From assembly GCA_002707085.1 (NCBI GenBank), contig PALY01000147.1:1-18578 (forward strand): DNA of 18,578 nt. The letters are read 5' to 3'. Under the pieces are notes generated by a model that saw only the letters and a program-made list of their open reading frames with translations, was not told the DNA's origin and made no database searches. The number at the start of each line of letters is the position of its first letter. Position 1 is the first letter of the stretch. The translations under genes were made by a program, and so were the position numbers. This document shows, piece by piece, positions 1 to 7,637 of this stretch. Source of the DNA: Deltaproteobacteria bacterium. Lineage in GTDB: Bacteria > Myxococcota_A > UBA796.

Positions 1-88
1 CATCCGCATCCGCATCCGCGTCGGCATCCGCATCCGCGTCGGCATCCGCATCCGCATCCGCATCCGCATCCGCGTCGGCATCCGCATC
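1..88 (-). repeat. Asp-Ala coding hexanucleotide repeat (locus 1)
   Basis: An imperfect tandem hexamer (GAY-GCN on the minus strand) encodes alternating Asp and Ala for at least 29 residues and continues past the window edge. Codons alternate mostly GAT GCG with some GAC GCG and GAT GCC. Any change in unit number would keep the reading frame. Confidence 0.9.
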
Positions 89-184
89 AGAAAACAAGTC
101 ACCATCACCGGTGTCGGTACCTTTGGGTATGTCACAACCCACAGCAGCAACCAAACCAAACAACATGAAAAAACGGAGCATCAT
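1..184 (-). CDS. Lipoprotein with Asp-Ala repeat linker, N-terminal fragment (cut by window edge)
   Basis: Only the first 61 codons lie in the window; the frame is open to position 1. Two adjacent ATG codons (184 and 181) can start it. The N-terminus is a short lipoprotein signal with two phenylalanines and a Leu/Val/Ala core, ending in Ala-Val-Gly-Cys with Cys17 as the likely lipidated residue. After a short Thr/Gly/Asp stretch, residues 33-61 are a pure Asp-Ala repeat that runs off the window. The arrangement (signal, lipobox, Asp-Ala linker) is the same as in the genes at 309-1346 and 12389-13582, so I infer a surface or periplasmic lipoprotein whose folded domain lies outside the window. 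No good Shine-Dalgarno is visible. The function of the missing domain cannot be told. Confidence 0.75.
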   Translation of the reverse strand, partial: MMLRFFMLFGLVAAVGCDIPKGTDTGDGDLFSDADADADADADADADADADADADADADAD

Positions 185-246
185 CACACATCCAAATTTG
201 AGAATAGGCACACAACCTATCACGGTATTTCTTAGTTTCTAATAGC

Positions 247-278
247 AAAACGCCCACCTGTGAACAGGTGGGCGTTTT
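247..278 (-). terminator. Intrinsic terminator after the 309-1346 lipoprotein gene
   Basis: A perfect 14-bp inverted repeat (247-260 and 265-278) with a 4-base loop contains a GC-rich core (CGCCCACCTG / CAGGTGGGCG) flanked by A4 and T4. On the minus strand the stem ends in TTTT about 30 bases after the lipoprotein stop codon. The symmetry would let it act in both directions, but only the minus strand has a gene ending into it. Confidence 0.9.
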
Positions 279-308
279 GGTCATGCTGCCATGCAGCGGA
301 GCTGGGTC

Positions 309-1346
309 TTAAGGAGTGTATCCTTCGCCCATGATGCTCAGATCAAGGTTCGGGAAGTCCTCGTACCACCAAGCACCACCTTGTACGTACGCGTAGCGAC
401 TTCCAACATCAACGTTGAAGTTTCCAACACCGTACTCAGGACCCTCGTCACCATCGACGATGCTGACGAGACCACAAGCCTCACCATAAACCTCTTCAGT
501 TTCTTCATCTACCAGATCTTGGCAGACGGAGGCATCAGCGTTGACGTAGAACGCGCTGTTCCAGTCGTAGCCAACAAAGTCGTATCCGAGAGCGCTTTCT
601 TCATTGGGATGGTTCACGGCTGTGTACATGCTGAAATAGGTGTACGCGTCGGTTTCAGGGTCCCACCAATCTGACTCTTCATATTGTGAAGTCATGTAGG
701 AACTGAGCGGACCGAAGCCAAGACCGTAGTGCATGTTGTTGAACATGGTGTATGCGTCTGCATCTTCCCAATCGTAGCAACGAGCGTCGATGGTGCTTTC
801 AATGATGGTGATTCCACCTTCCCAAGCCATCCATTCGTCCACAAGTACACCGGAACCACCACCGTAGTTCTCCCAGTCGTATTCTTGGGTGTTCATGTCG
901 TACGCTTCAAGTGTAGAGAAGCTGTCGCCGCGGAAATAGCCGAGCATTTCGCAATACTCACCTTCTTGGGCTGCGTCCGACTCTGCGCCAAAGTAATCCG
1001 CTGTAGCCAGTGTGATGACAACGGCAGAAATGTATGGGATTGGCTCACCGCCGCCTTCAATGTCAGGCATCAGGTAGTAGTCCAGAAGCTCACCATTGGC
1101 TTCGTCCCAAACACCAGAGAATTCGAGACCAATCGCCACTGGGTTGAACGGGCCATCCGCATCCGCGTCTGCATCGGCATCAGAGTCTGCGTCAGCGTCG
1201 GCATCTGCATCCGCGTCTGCATCTGCATCCGCATCTGCGTCATCTCCAATGTCAAATGAGTCATCACCGCCAGTATCAATGGCTTTGTCTTCTACACAAC
1301 CCATGGCGGCTGCGCTGAGAATCAATCCGAAGCAAAAGTTCTTCAT
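309..1346 (-). CDS. Surface lipoprotein with Asp-Ala linker and aromatic/Cys-containing ectodomain
   Basis: A 345-residue predicted lipoprotein. I place the start at ATG 1346, not the upstream ATG at 1448, because AAAGGA sits about 8 bases before it and the protein then begins with a clean lipoprotein signal (Met-Lys-Asn, hydrophobic core, Ala-Met-Gly-Cys, Cys17). Residues 36-64 are an Asp-Ala repeat with one Ser. The remaining roughly 280 residues form an acidic, Tyr/Trp-rich domain with several cysteines (for example in EYCEML, DARCYDW, ASVCQD, GEACGL), which fits a disulphide-stabilised extracytoplasmic fold. I do not recognise the domain family. It is followed by a strong terminator. The next gene upstream (1553-1792) is 206 bases away on the same strand, enough space for its own promoter. 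It shares its N-terminal plan with the fragment at 1-184, so the two may be tandem paralogues. Confidence 0.88.
   Translation of the reverse strand: MKNFCFGLILSAAAMGCVEDKAIDTGGDDSFDIGDDADADADADADADADADADSDADADADADGPFNPVAIGLEFSGVWDEANGELLDYYLMPDIEGGGEPIPYISAVVITLATADYFGAESDAAQEGEYCEMLGYFRGDSFSTLEAYDMNTQEYDWENYGGGSGVLVDEWMAWEGGITIIESTIDARCYDWEDADAYTMFNNMHYGLGFGPLSSYMTSQYEESDWWDPETDAYTYFSMYTAVNHPNEESALGYDFVGYDWNSAFYVNADASVCQDLVDEETEEVYGEACGLVSIVDGDEGPEYGVGNFNVDVGSRYAYVQGGAWWYEDFPNLDLSIMGEGYTP
1155..1241 (-). repeat. Asp-Ala coding hexanucleotide repeat (locus 2)
   Basis: About 29 codons of alternating Asp and Ala, broken once by Ser, lie in the 309-1346 lipoprotein between the lipidated Cys and the folded domain. 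Synonymous codons are more mixed here than in locus 1 (GAT/GAC with GCA/GCG/GCC/GCT), so the DNA repeat is more diverged while the peptide is kept. Confidence 0.9.
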
Positions 1347-1552
1347 CGTTTTGTTCCTTTCACCTGCAATACTTAGAACAGGCGGTAAAAGTGGCATTTC
1401 TGTCGAGACACGATCTGGACAGGCGGCGGCTTGTAACCGGACAGCCACCGACTTGTCATTAAGTGCTCTTGATTTCGCAATTGTTCACGCCCACCAGCCC
1501 CTCAATGACCAGTGGGTAGAGACATACTGATTGAAGAGACGCCTACGCGTTT

Positions 1553-1792
1553 CTACTCTTCGCTCTCATCTGCTTGGCACTCTTCGGATGCAGCTTCGGC
1601 CTTGTCCAGTTCAGCTGAACATTGGTCTTGTAGATCTGCGTCAGCATCTTCGTATGTAGTCTTCAATTCATCGCAGGCAGCATCTTCGTCGACGCAGTCA
1701 CACAACAACTCGACGTACTCTGCGCATGGATCCCCACCACAAGCGGAGAGCATAGAAAGAGCAAGGATTGAAACGGACAAAGTGGCGCGCAT
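1553..1792 (-). CDS. Small Cys-rich lipoprotein (79 aa)
   Basis: The start is set at ATG 1792, where AGGAG precedes it by 5 bases; an in-frame upstream ATG at 1837 would add a polar extension ahead of the signal peptide. The signal ends in Leu-Ser-Ala-Cys with Cys18 as the lipidation site. The mature part is about 60 residues, very acidic (pI clearly low), with six further cysteines: a Cys-Asp-Cys pair and spaced single ones, followed by a Glu/Asp-rich end. Spacing such as CAEYVELLCDC and later Cys residues fits two or three disulphides in a short helical hairpin. I do not know a named family; small lipoproteins of this style are common in myxobacterial genomes. It is divergent from the HDOD gene across a 159-base gap. 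Confidence 0.85.
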   Translation of the reverse strand: MRATLSVSILALSMLSACGGDPCAEYVELLCDCVDEDAACDELKTTYEDADADLQDQCSAELDKAEAASEECQADESEE

Positions 1793-1951
1793 GGGTTCTC
1801 CTGAGTTGAGGTCGAAACTGTAGCGCAAGCGAGTCAATGTGAAAACCCGCTCGGACCATGATTTCTACCGAATCGCTGTTGCTGAATGAATTTATCTCAA
1901 GAATCGCACCACACAACCCGAATGGGGTGGTGGCGGGGAACGGGAAACATC

Positions 1952-2875
1952 ATGGACATCACACAATTCAACACTGAAATAAACGCAACAACCAAGACGG
2001 GCGGCCCACCAACGCGGCGCGCGGTGGCAGCGCTTACGGAGCAAATCGGCAACCTGTTTGCGTCGCCGAGCTACCAACCCCCTGTGCTACCCACAGTGGC
2101 TGTCGACTTGCTGGATGCGACCCGGTATCCAGACATCGACTTGAAACGCATCGCCCGCATGATTGAAACCGACCCCATGTTGGCGGGTTTGGTGATGCGA
2201 AGGGTGCGGTCTCCGATGTATTCGGGTCGTGTGGTCATCAAGGATCTAAACCACGCCATCTGCCGGCTGGGTCTGAACAACATTCGTGACATCGTGTTGG
2301 AAAGCGCGCTGAACATGAAGCTGTTTACAACGCCGGGCTACGTCACGACCATGGAACACGTGCGTCGTCATTCGGTGGCGACAGCACACATTGCTCGCAT
2401 ATTGGCACGGCACACAGGCCAAAACGAACATCGCTTGTTCCTCTTTGGATTGCTTCATGATGTGGGTCTTGCGGCAGCCATCATTACCATTGATGAACTG
2501 TTTGAAGGTTCTGCACGCCCCCCCATTCAGCATGTTTGGCCCACCATCGAAACCATTCACGAGTCAGCGGGAATTTTATTGGCCCGACTTTGGAATCTTC
2601 CTGGAGACCTGCCACAACTGATTGGCCAGCACCACCACTTCCGCACGACGGGACAACCCAACGACGCCATCGCGACACTGCACGTTGCAGAAATGATCGC
2701 TCAAACGATGGGAAGAGGCATCCTTGGAACAGCAACGCCAAAACTGACGACTACCGGCGTTGATTCTACGCCCGATGAAGTCGTGGCCCAGGCACAAACC
2801 CAGCTTGGCCTGACACGAGCCGACATTAAGTTCGTGTATACGACCGCCGCAGAGCAGTTGGACGCCATCCGCTAG
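1952..2875 (+). CDS. HDOD-domain protein
   Basis: A cytoplasmic HDOD-domain protein (HD-related output domain, Pfam HDOD), a fold found in bacterial signalling proteins that generally lacks confirmed phosphodiesterase activity. The domain starts near residue 46 (Leu-Pro-Thr) and shows the characteristic run with ETDPML, a LNHAICRLGLNNIRD segment and the GLLHDVG motif with His169-Asp170. A His-His-His cluster follows in the C-terminal half of the domain. No receiver, PAS or membrane segment is attached. I prefer ATG 1952 (307 aa), with GGGAA about 9 bases upstream; ATG codons at 1886 and 1922 are in frame but weakly supported, so the start is uncertain. It is a single-gene unit: upstream it is divergent from the Cys-rich lipoprotein and downstream it converges on the VWA gene. 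Its partner and signal are unknown. Confidence 0.88.
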   Translation: MDITQFNTEINATTKTGGPPTRRAVAALTEQIGNLFASPSYQPPVLPTVAVDLLDATRYPDIDLKRIARMIETDPMLAGLVMRRVRSPMYSGRVVIKDLNHAICRLGLNNIRDIVLESALNMKLFTTPGYVTTMEHVRRHSVATAHIARILARHTGQNEHRLFLFGLLHDVGLAAAIITIDELFEGSARPPIQHVWPTIETIHESAGILLARLWNLPGDLPQLIGQHHHFRTTGQPNDAIATLHVAEMIAQTMGRGILGTATPKLTTTGVDSTPDEVVAQAQTQLGLTRADIKFVYTTAAEQLDAIR

Positions 2876-2936
2876 TCCATCGTGCTTCTACGTACAGGGT
2901 CGAAGGGCAAAGCATCCGACAGTTTGGTGCAACCGA

Positions 2937-3968
2937 CTACAACCCTTTTATAAACAAAACCAAGTCATCCAGATGGCTGGAAAAGTCAGCGACTTCACAA
3001 TCTGTGTCGTCTTCCGAACCACCTTCTGAGATGGGCCAGTAAACGCCACCGGTGGCTTCGACAATATTTTGAATGCGTCGAATTCCCGTGGGTGAGGCGA
3101 CTCCTGAGTTGCATCTCAAATCACAACTACCGCTTTCATCACAGGTCAAATCGGGCCCGATTGCCATGAACTTGATTTGGCCACGAAACTGAGAAAAAGC
3201 GTCAATATAGTCGGCTGGATCGTCGTCCCCTTGACTATATAGATCGGAACCATCCCCTTCATCGGTCACAATCACCACGACAAGGCTGGCGCCAAAGCGA
3301 AGCCAATCGGGATTGCTCAACGCATCTCGTTCCGGATCGAATTCAGACTCCATGTGACTACAAGCTTCCGGAGGCTCTTCTGTAGAACGACACAAGGACT
3401 GAAGCACAGATTCGATTGGCTTTTCTTCACCATAGCCGCAAAGTGCGTTGTCGTCCCAATCTGCAGATGCATCTGGATACTCAACGTCTGTACACAAACA
3501 GTCTAAATATTGTGTTGAGACCACTCCGCTCTCTGGAAAGGCGCAAGAGCCAACGTCCGCAACATATGTTGGATCGCTTTCCATTTCGTACCCACTCCAA
3601 CAGGTGGCCCAACACCCGACATTTTGCTGAAAGCGCACCGCAACATTGGAATCGCCGTTGCCCAGTACCTGTGGTTCGCCCATGAGAAGACCGACTTCTC
3701 CTGGGTCCGGCCCTGGAGTAAATCCGTCAGTATAGTGGTCAGAGGGTGAGATGATTGCCACCTGATAGTCGACATCTCTCTCGAGTTTGCCAATGAAACC
3801 AGTGACCCCTCCGAGCAAAGCCGATGCTTTATCTGACATTGAAGCTGAAGTATCGATGACGAAAAGAATGTCTACTTTCGGAGGTTCAGCTGTGGACCCT
3901 TCTTTTTCTTTGGAATCACCACCACAGGACAAACACAAGGCAGACATCGCAAAAAGTAAATTCCGCAT
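2937..3968 (-). CDS. von Willebrand factor A-type lipoprotein with Cys-rich insert
   Basis: A 343-residue extracytoplasmic VWA protein. ATG 3968 is favoured because GGAG lies 7 bases upstream; ATG 3971 is adjacent and also possible, and the far upstream ATG at 4037 would precede the signal. The signal ends Leu-Cys-Leu-Ser-Cys, a slightly atypical lipobox with Cys15 as the probable acceptor, followed by Gly-Gly-Asp. The VWA domain begins near residue 32 with a complete first MIDAS element, Asp39-Thr-Ser41-Ala-Ser43, and a later VIVTDEGDGSD segment supplies the acidic metal-site loop. Between them lies a roughly 100-residue insert rich in cysteines, and more cysteines follow in a TCDESGSCDLRC stretch. 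VWA domains with intact MIDAS usually bind proteins through a divalent metal. The ligand here is unknown. The gene converges on the HDOD gene with 61 bases between stops. Confidence 0.9.
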   Translation of the reverse strand: MRNLLFAMSALCLSCGGDSKEKEGSTAEPPKVDILFVIDTSASMSDKASALLGGVTGFIGKLERDVDYQVAIISPSDHYTDGFTPGPDPGEVGLLMGEPQVLGNGDSNVAVRFQQNVGCWATCWSGYEMESDPTYVADVGSCAFPESGVVSTQYLDCLCTDVEYPDASADWDDNALCGYGEEKPIESVLQSLCRSTEEPPEACSHMESEFDPERDALSNPDWLRFGASLVVVIVTDEGDGSDLYSQGDDDPADYIDAFSQFRGQIKFMAIGPDLTCDESGSCDLRCNSGVASPTGIRRIQNIVEATGGVYWPISEGGSEDDTDCEVADFSSHLDDLVLFIKGL

Positions 3969-4021
3969 CATACTTCTCCAATCGGTTGAGTTGGGAGTGT
4001 ACACCAATGAGCGGTCACAGA

Positions 4022-4046
4022 TAAAAAGAGGCCACAATCAAGGCCC
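4022..4046 (-). terminator. Possible weak terminator between two lipoprotein genes
   Basis: On the minus strand, downstream of the stop at 4082, a GGCC / GGCC stem (4042-4045 and 4030-4033) with an 8-base loop is followed by a T-rich tract (CTTTTTAT). The stem is short, so this is tentative. Confidence 0.3.
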
Positions 4047-4081
4047 ATTTTCGACCGGGCATGTACCGCAGCTATGGTCGC

Positions 4082-4693
4082 TCACTCAGGCCGCACGTAG
4101 CCCTTCATTCGCTCACTGTGAACTTTGGTGCCGTCTTGTGTCGCAGTCACCACAACCTTGAACCAGTTCGATAGTCTACTCGGCGGATAGGACTGTTTGT
4201 CGTGAATCCAAGAAAGGGTGGTCACACCATCGTCTTGGGTTTGGGTGATCCCATGAATATTTACTGCGCCCATCCAACTGAGTTCCCCAGCAAAGATTTT
4301 CGCTAACGCTTGCGCTTGGTCGGTCATCAAGACCGGGGCCATCTTTGCGTCATCGAGTGTAAAAAGACTCTCGCCATCTCGCACAACCCACAGTTCGGGT
4401 GAATCTGGAGGGCCGGCGTGAATCGGCGGTATTTCTTCTGGCAGGTCCCGAACGCACATCAACTCATATTGGCCAACGGTACGCCTCATGAAATCCGTAC
4501 CATGTATGCCCTTTGCCTTTGCAAAGTGCCACACCTGCATGTCCGCATCAGACCAATCAGGCGCTACCCGAGGTTTCGCTTTCTCCACATCAGCAGACTG
4601 TTCATCCTCAGGTGACGTCAGATTCAAGTCATCCCAGCAGCCTGTGGTCATTGCAAACACCAAAGCCAAAACCATCATGTGTTTGCTGTCCAT
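4082..4693 (-). CDS. Lipoprotein of unknown function (203 aa)
   Basis: The predicted start at ATG 4693 has GGAG 8 bases upstream. The N-terminus has one Lys, then a hydrophobic core and Met-Thr-Thr-Gly-Cys, with Cys19 as the lipidation site, followed by Trp-Asp-Asp. The mature protein has an acidic, low-complexity spacer (about residues 20-45) and then one soluble domain of about 155 residues. Apart from Cys19 only one cysteine is present, in ELMCVRDL. The C-terminal half alternates hydrophobic and polar residues (WFKVVVTATQDG), which suggests beta structure. I do not recognise a family and assign no function. It lies 113 bases upstream of the VWA lipoprotein gene and 109 bases downstream of the aminotransferase gene on the same strand; it may have its own promoter. 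Confidence 0.82.
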   Translation of the reverse strand: MDSKHMMVLALVFAMTTGCWDDLNLTSPEDEQSADVEKAKPRVAPDWSDADMQVWHFAKAKGIHGTDFMRRTVGQYELMCVRDLPEEIPPIHAGPPDSPELWVVRDGESLFTLDDAKMAPVLMTDQAQALAKIFAGELSWMGAVNIHGITQTQDDGVTTLSWIHDKQSYPPSRLSNWFKVVVTATQDGTKVHSERMKGYVRPE

Positions 4694-4756
4694 ACTGGGC
4701 GCTCCATTATTGAATCAGGCAAAGGTCAAGGGTTCGTCGCCAACCTGAGCCATCAT

Positions 4757-4770
4757 TGCACATTTGTGCA
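4757..4770. promoter_or_regulatory. Short palindrome upstream of the 4082-4693 gene
   Basis: TGCACA and TGTGCA face each other across two bases, a 6-2-6 perfect inverted repeat about 64 bases before the lipoprotein start. It sits in the 109-base gap that should hold the promoter, so it could be a dimeric regulator site. No matching regulator is known and no T-run follows it, so a terminator is unlikely. Confidence 0.25.
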
Positions 4771-4802
4771 CTTGAGTTCAGTCGCGGATTGCGCTGGTCA
4801 CC

Positions 4803-5936
4803 TCACCGACGAAGCAAGTCGACCAGCACCTGTACACCCCGAGCCACCACGTCGGGGGGAGCGGAGGTAAAACACAGCCGCACATGCGTGCCGTAGTCCT
4901 GCCCGCAGCTATCGCCTGGCGCCAAGATCAAGCCCTTGTCGATGCAATCGATCATAAACCCATGCAGGCCACGGTCGTCCAAACAATGTGCAACATCAAT
5001 AAACAGAAATGTCCCACCTTGAGGATGCGGTAACCCCAAAGCATCTGCCGCAGATTGCCCAGCTGCCCGGTAGTGTTCCAAGGCTGCATCCAACCAAGGA
5101 CGCGCCGTCCGCAATGCCTTGGCCGCCGCCAACTGCGAAGCCGTACACGCAGAATAAAAGTGATGAATCGTGGCCTTCCGAACAGAAGTCATCAACTCCG
5201 CATTCGGACCCACCACAAAGCCCACCCGGTTTCCGGCCATCCCATAAACCTTCGAGAAACTATGAACCGAAAAGGTCCTCTCGGGTGCAATCTGGGCCAT
5301 GGGAACGGTGTCACCGTCAAACACAATGTCCTCATACACTTCATCCGACCAAATCCACAGATCGTGACGGGCCGCGAAATCAGCAATCGCAGTCAACACT
5401 TCTGTAGACAAAATCAACCCCGTCGGGTTGTTCGGCGTGTTCACGTAAATCGCTGCCGTTTTTGACGACAAACGAGACTCCAGCACCGCCACAATGTCTG
5501 CGGCTGCAGACAAACCAAGAATCGGCGCCTCTACCGCCACACCATGATGTAGCTGAACCACACCCCGAATCAATGGCCAAAACGGGCTGAGGATGATCAC
5601 CTCTTCGCCAGGCGAAATGGTCGCACACGCCAATGCACCAAGACCTCCCGTGGCCCCCGCACACACAATCACGCGGTTTTGTTCAAACCCACGCACATCT
5701 TCAATCGCTGAAAGCAATGCAGGATGCCCCCTGGGAGGTGCATAGGTGTGCATGCCTGGATGCTCAGATTCCGAAAAATCCGCCATATGGCAGCCATTCG
5801 CTGGCTCCAACCAAGTGTCTCCCACATGAAGTGGGTACTTTTCGCCCTCGATACCAGCAATCCGATGCGCCACTTTCGAGAACACCCCAGTGCGCATGGA
5901 ATCAACAGTAGATGAAACAGCAGGAAACCGTGGCAT
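4803..5936 (-). CDS. Class I/II pyridoxal-phosphate aminotransferase
   Basis: A 377-residue fold-type I PLP aminotransferase, close to the usual family length. Visible landmarks are the GATGGLG cofactor-phosphate loop (about 94-100), Asn-Asn-Pro-Thr-Gly (169-173), Ser-Asp-Glu-Val-Tyr (197-201) with Asp198 contacting the pyridine nitrogen, Ser-Phe-Ser-Lys with Lys229 as the Schiff-base lysine, Arg237 in GNRVGF, and Arg353 in VRLCFTSAP as the probable substrate-carboxylate arginine. All key residues are present, so it should be active. The substrate cannot be read from sequence; aspartate-, methionine- or aromatic-type aminotransferases share these motifs. The start at ATG 5936 is well supported by GGAGG 4 bases upstream. 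It is divergent from murJ across 75 bases and probably monocistronic or cotranscribed with the downstream lipoprotein gene. Confidence 0.95.
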   Translation of the reverse strand: MPRFPAVSSTVDSMRTGVFSKVAHRIAGIEGEKYPLHVGDTWLEPANGCHMADFSESEHPGMHTYAPPRGHPALLSAIEDVRGFEQNRVIVCAGATGGLGALACATISPGEEVIILSPFWPLIRGVVQLHHGVAVEAPILGLSAAADIVAVLESRLSSKTAAIYVNTPNNPTGLILSTEVLTAIADFAARHDLWIWSDEVYEDIVFDGDTVPMAQIAPERTFSVHSFSKVYGMAGNRVGFVVGPNAELMTSVRKATIHHFYSACTASQLAAAKALRTARPWLDAALEHYRAAGQSAADALGLPHPQGGTFLFIDVAHCLDDRGLHGFMIDCIDKGLILAPGDSCGQDYGTHVRLCFTSAPPDVVARGVQVLVDLLRR

Positions 5937-5956
5937 ATCGCCTCCATAGAAGGTCT

Positions 5957-5984
5957 ATTCCGACAGCGAAGGAATGTCTGGAAT
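5957..5984. promoter_or_regulatory. Imperfect inverted repeat in the aminotransferase/murJ divergent gap
   Basis: ATTCC-GACA (5957-5965) pairs with TGTC-T-GGAAT (5975-5984), nine matched bases with one bulged T and a 9-base loop. Lying within the 75-base divergent intergenic region, it is a candidate operator shared by both genes or a hairpin in the murJ leader. I cannot tell these apart and do not match it to a known regulator. Confidence 0.3.
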
Positions 5985-6011
5985 CAGGCGAGAGTTACCA
6001 CACCAGTTACG

Positions 6012-7586
6012 ATGCCAAAGGTGAACCCTCCCCGTCGATCATTGCTGCGCGCCTTCATGGCTTCGTCCGTGGGGACAGGCCTGTCTCGCATTTTGGGATT
6101 GGCCCGCGAATTGGCATTGGCCAACGTACTGGGTGCCGGCATGGTGATGGATGCCTTCGTCATGGCATTCACCTTCCCCGGCATGCTTCGCCGCTTTGTC
6201 GCAGATGAAGGATTGACCGGAGCCCTGGTCCCCGCCATCTCAAAAGCAGAAACAGAGGACGGCACGGAAGCCGCCCGCCAACTGGCCGGTCGTGTATTGA
6301 TGGCCCTAATCGCTGTGGGCGTCTTGTTGAGTACCGCCGGCATCTTGGCAGCCCCTTGGATTGTCGATTGGGTGGCAGACGGATTCAAAGGCGAAAAATA
6401 CACCCTGACGGTGCAGCTCACTCAAGTGCTGTTTCCATTTGTCATCTTTGTCTCCTTGGTGAGCTGGGCAGAAGGACTGCTCAACCACAAAGACCACTTC
6501 TTCATCCCCAAAATCGCCCCTGGCCTGGTGAGCGCCACCATGGTGGCAGCCGTCCTTTTGTATCGAAACCAAGGCCCCATCGACGTGGTGTGGGCCGTGT
6601 CCTGGGCGGTCATCATCGGTGGTGCCATCCACCTCCTGATTTGCATTCCCCCACTCATCAAACATTGGGGTGCCATCCGACCCAGATTCGACCTATCGGT
6701 GGACCCACGCTTTCGGCGTGTTGTCGGAGAAATGGGGAAAGTCGCCATCATTGGCCTGATGGCACAAGTCAACACCCTGGCCCTTCGCTACCTGGCATCC
6801 CAGTTGGCCGAAGGCTCGGTCACTTGGTACTGGAACGCCACCCGGCTTGTCGATTTTGCACAAGGAATCATCGCTGTGGGTGTGGGCTCTGCCCTGTTGC
6901 CAGCAATCTCTGATGCTGTGTCCAACAACGATGGAGACAAGTTCCGGAGTTCCTTTTCCGGCGCCAGTCGTTTGGCTGGCGCACTGCTGATACCCGCCGC
7001 GGCATTCATTTTGTTCTTCCCCGTCCCATGCGTCGCAGTGCTGTACAGACACGGTGCATACAGTTGGGTGGATGTAGAACAAACCGCTGCAGCCCTTCAA
7101 ATGCTGGTGCCATTCATGCTTGCTCTGGCGGGAATCCAAATCGTGAAGAAACCCTTCTTTGCTTTGGAACGCAGAGATGCACTCATTGCTGTGGGCATCT
7201 TTGGCGTTGGACTGACTGTGGGCCTTGGAATGTGGCTCGCACCCCTGATGGGCGTGCAAGGGCTATCGCTGGCCTTGTCCCTCTCCACCTGCTTTCAACT
7301 GCTCGCCTACCTGCTGTTGCTCACCCGCATGGTGCCAGGAGGACTTGGGCTAAAAAGTTTGTTCAAAGACTGCACCAGCATGGTCATTTCCACCATTCCA
7401 GCCATTGTTCTTGGCTGGTTGATCATTCAACAAGGCCAGTGGGAATCAGGGCCTTCTATCTGGAACTTTGGAATCCTTGGTATTGCTGGAGTGGTTGGTG
7501 GTATTGCCTACGTGATTACCGCTGGACTGCTGGGCATCAAAGAAGTGAAAAGCGTGATGAGTCGCATTCGACGCCAACTAGGTTAG
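6012..7586 (+). CDS. murJ: Lipid II flippase MurJ (MviN family)
   Basis: A 524-residue polytopic inner-membrane protein of the MOP superfamily that flips lipid II to the periplasmic face for peptidoglycan synthesis. The N-terminal signature is clear: SRILGLARE (Arg26, Arg32), Met-Asp-Ala-Phe (Asp47), Leu-Arg-Arg-Phe (Arg60) and DEGLTGALVP. These match the E. coli essential residues Arg18, Arg24, Asp39 and Arg52, and an Arg in NATRLVDF corresponds to Arg270. Hydrophobic segments are spread over the whole length as expected for 14 helices, and the length fits the family. ATG 6012 gives the right N-terminus; no strong Shine-Dalgarno is seen, and ATG 6057 would remove part of the first helix. It heads a plus-strand run with the phosphorylase gene 51 bases downstream. 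Confidence 0.96.
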   Translation: MPKVNPPRRSLLRAFMASSVGTGLSRILGLARELALANVLGAGMVMDAFVMAFTFPGMLRRFVADEGLTGALVPAISKAETEDGTEAARQLAGRVLMALIAVGVLLSTAGILAAPWIVDWVADGFKGEKYTLTVQLTQVLFPFVIFVSLVSWAEGLLNHKDHFFIPKIAPGLVSATMVAAVLLYRNQGPIDVVWAVSWAVIIGGAIHLLICIPPLIKHWGAIRPRFDLSVDPRFRRVVGEMGKVAIIGLMAQVNTLALRYLASQLAEGSVTWYWNATRLVDFAQGIIAVGVGSALLPAISDAVSNNDGDKFRSSFSGASRLAGALLIPAAAFILFFPVPCVAVLYRHGAYSWVDVEQTAAALQMLVPFMLALAGIQIVKKPFFALERRDALIAVGIFGVGLTVGLGMWLAPLMGVQGLSLALSLSTCFQLLAYLLLLTRMVPGGLGLKSLFKDCTSMVISTIPAIVLGWLIIQQGQWESGPSIWNFGILGIAGVVGGIAYVITAGLLGIKEVKSVMSRIRRQLG

Positions 7587-7637
7587 TAGGCCCGTTTTTA
7601 TCCACCATCGCTCCCTTTTGACGCCCTCAGGTATCCA

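Noticed and set aside
1..88. CRISPR-like or satellite array
   Set aside because: The unit is a 6-base coding repeat in frame after a lipoprotein signal, with no spacers.
729..1259. 176-residue plus-strand frame with Cys/Ile/Arg/Val repeats
   Set aside because: It is antisense to a lipoprotein with lipobox and Shine-Dalgarno; its repeats are another reading of the same hexamer.
1096..1530. Plus-strand frame rich in Ser-Ala repeats over the Asp-Ala linker
   Set aside because: It is the complement of the hexamer repeat of the minus-strand lipoprotein; Ser-Ala is just the reverse reading of Asp-Ala codons.
1536..1555. Hairpin around ACGC / GCGT after the Cys-rich lipoprotein stop
   Set aside because: The stem has only four bases and is not followed by a T-run.
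5984..6421. 145-residue minus-strand frame overlapping the start of murJ
   Set aside because: It is antisense to the conserved MurJ N-terminal motifs; composition (Ala/Thr/Ser/Pro) is typical of a shadow frame.
6693..7259. 188-residue minus-strand frame inside murJ
   Set aside because: It is antisense to strongly conserved MurJ sequence and has no ribosome site or recognisable domain.
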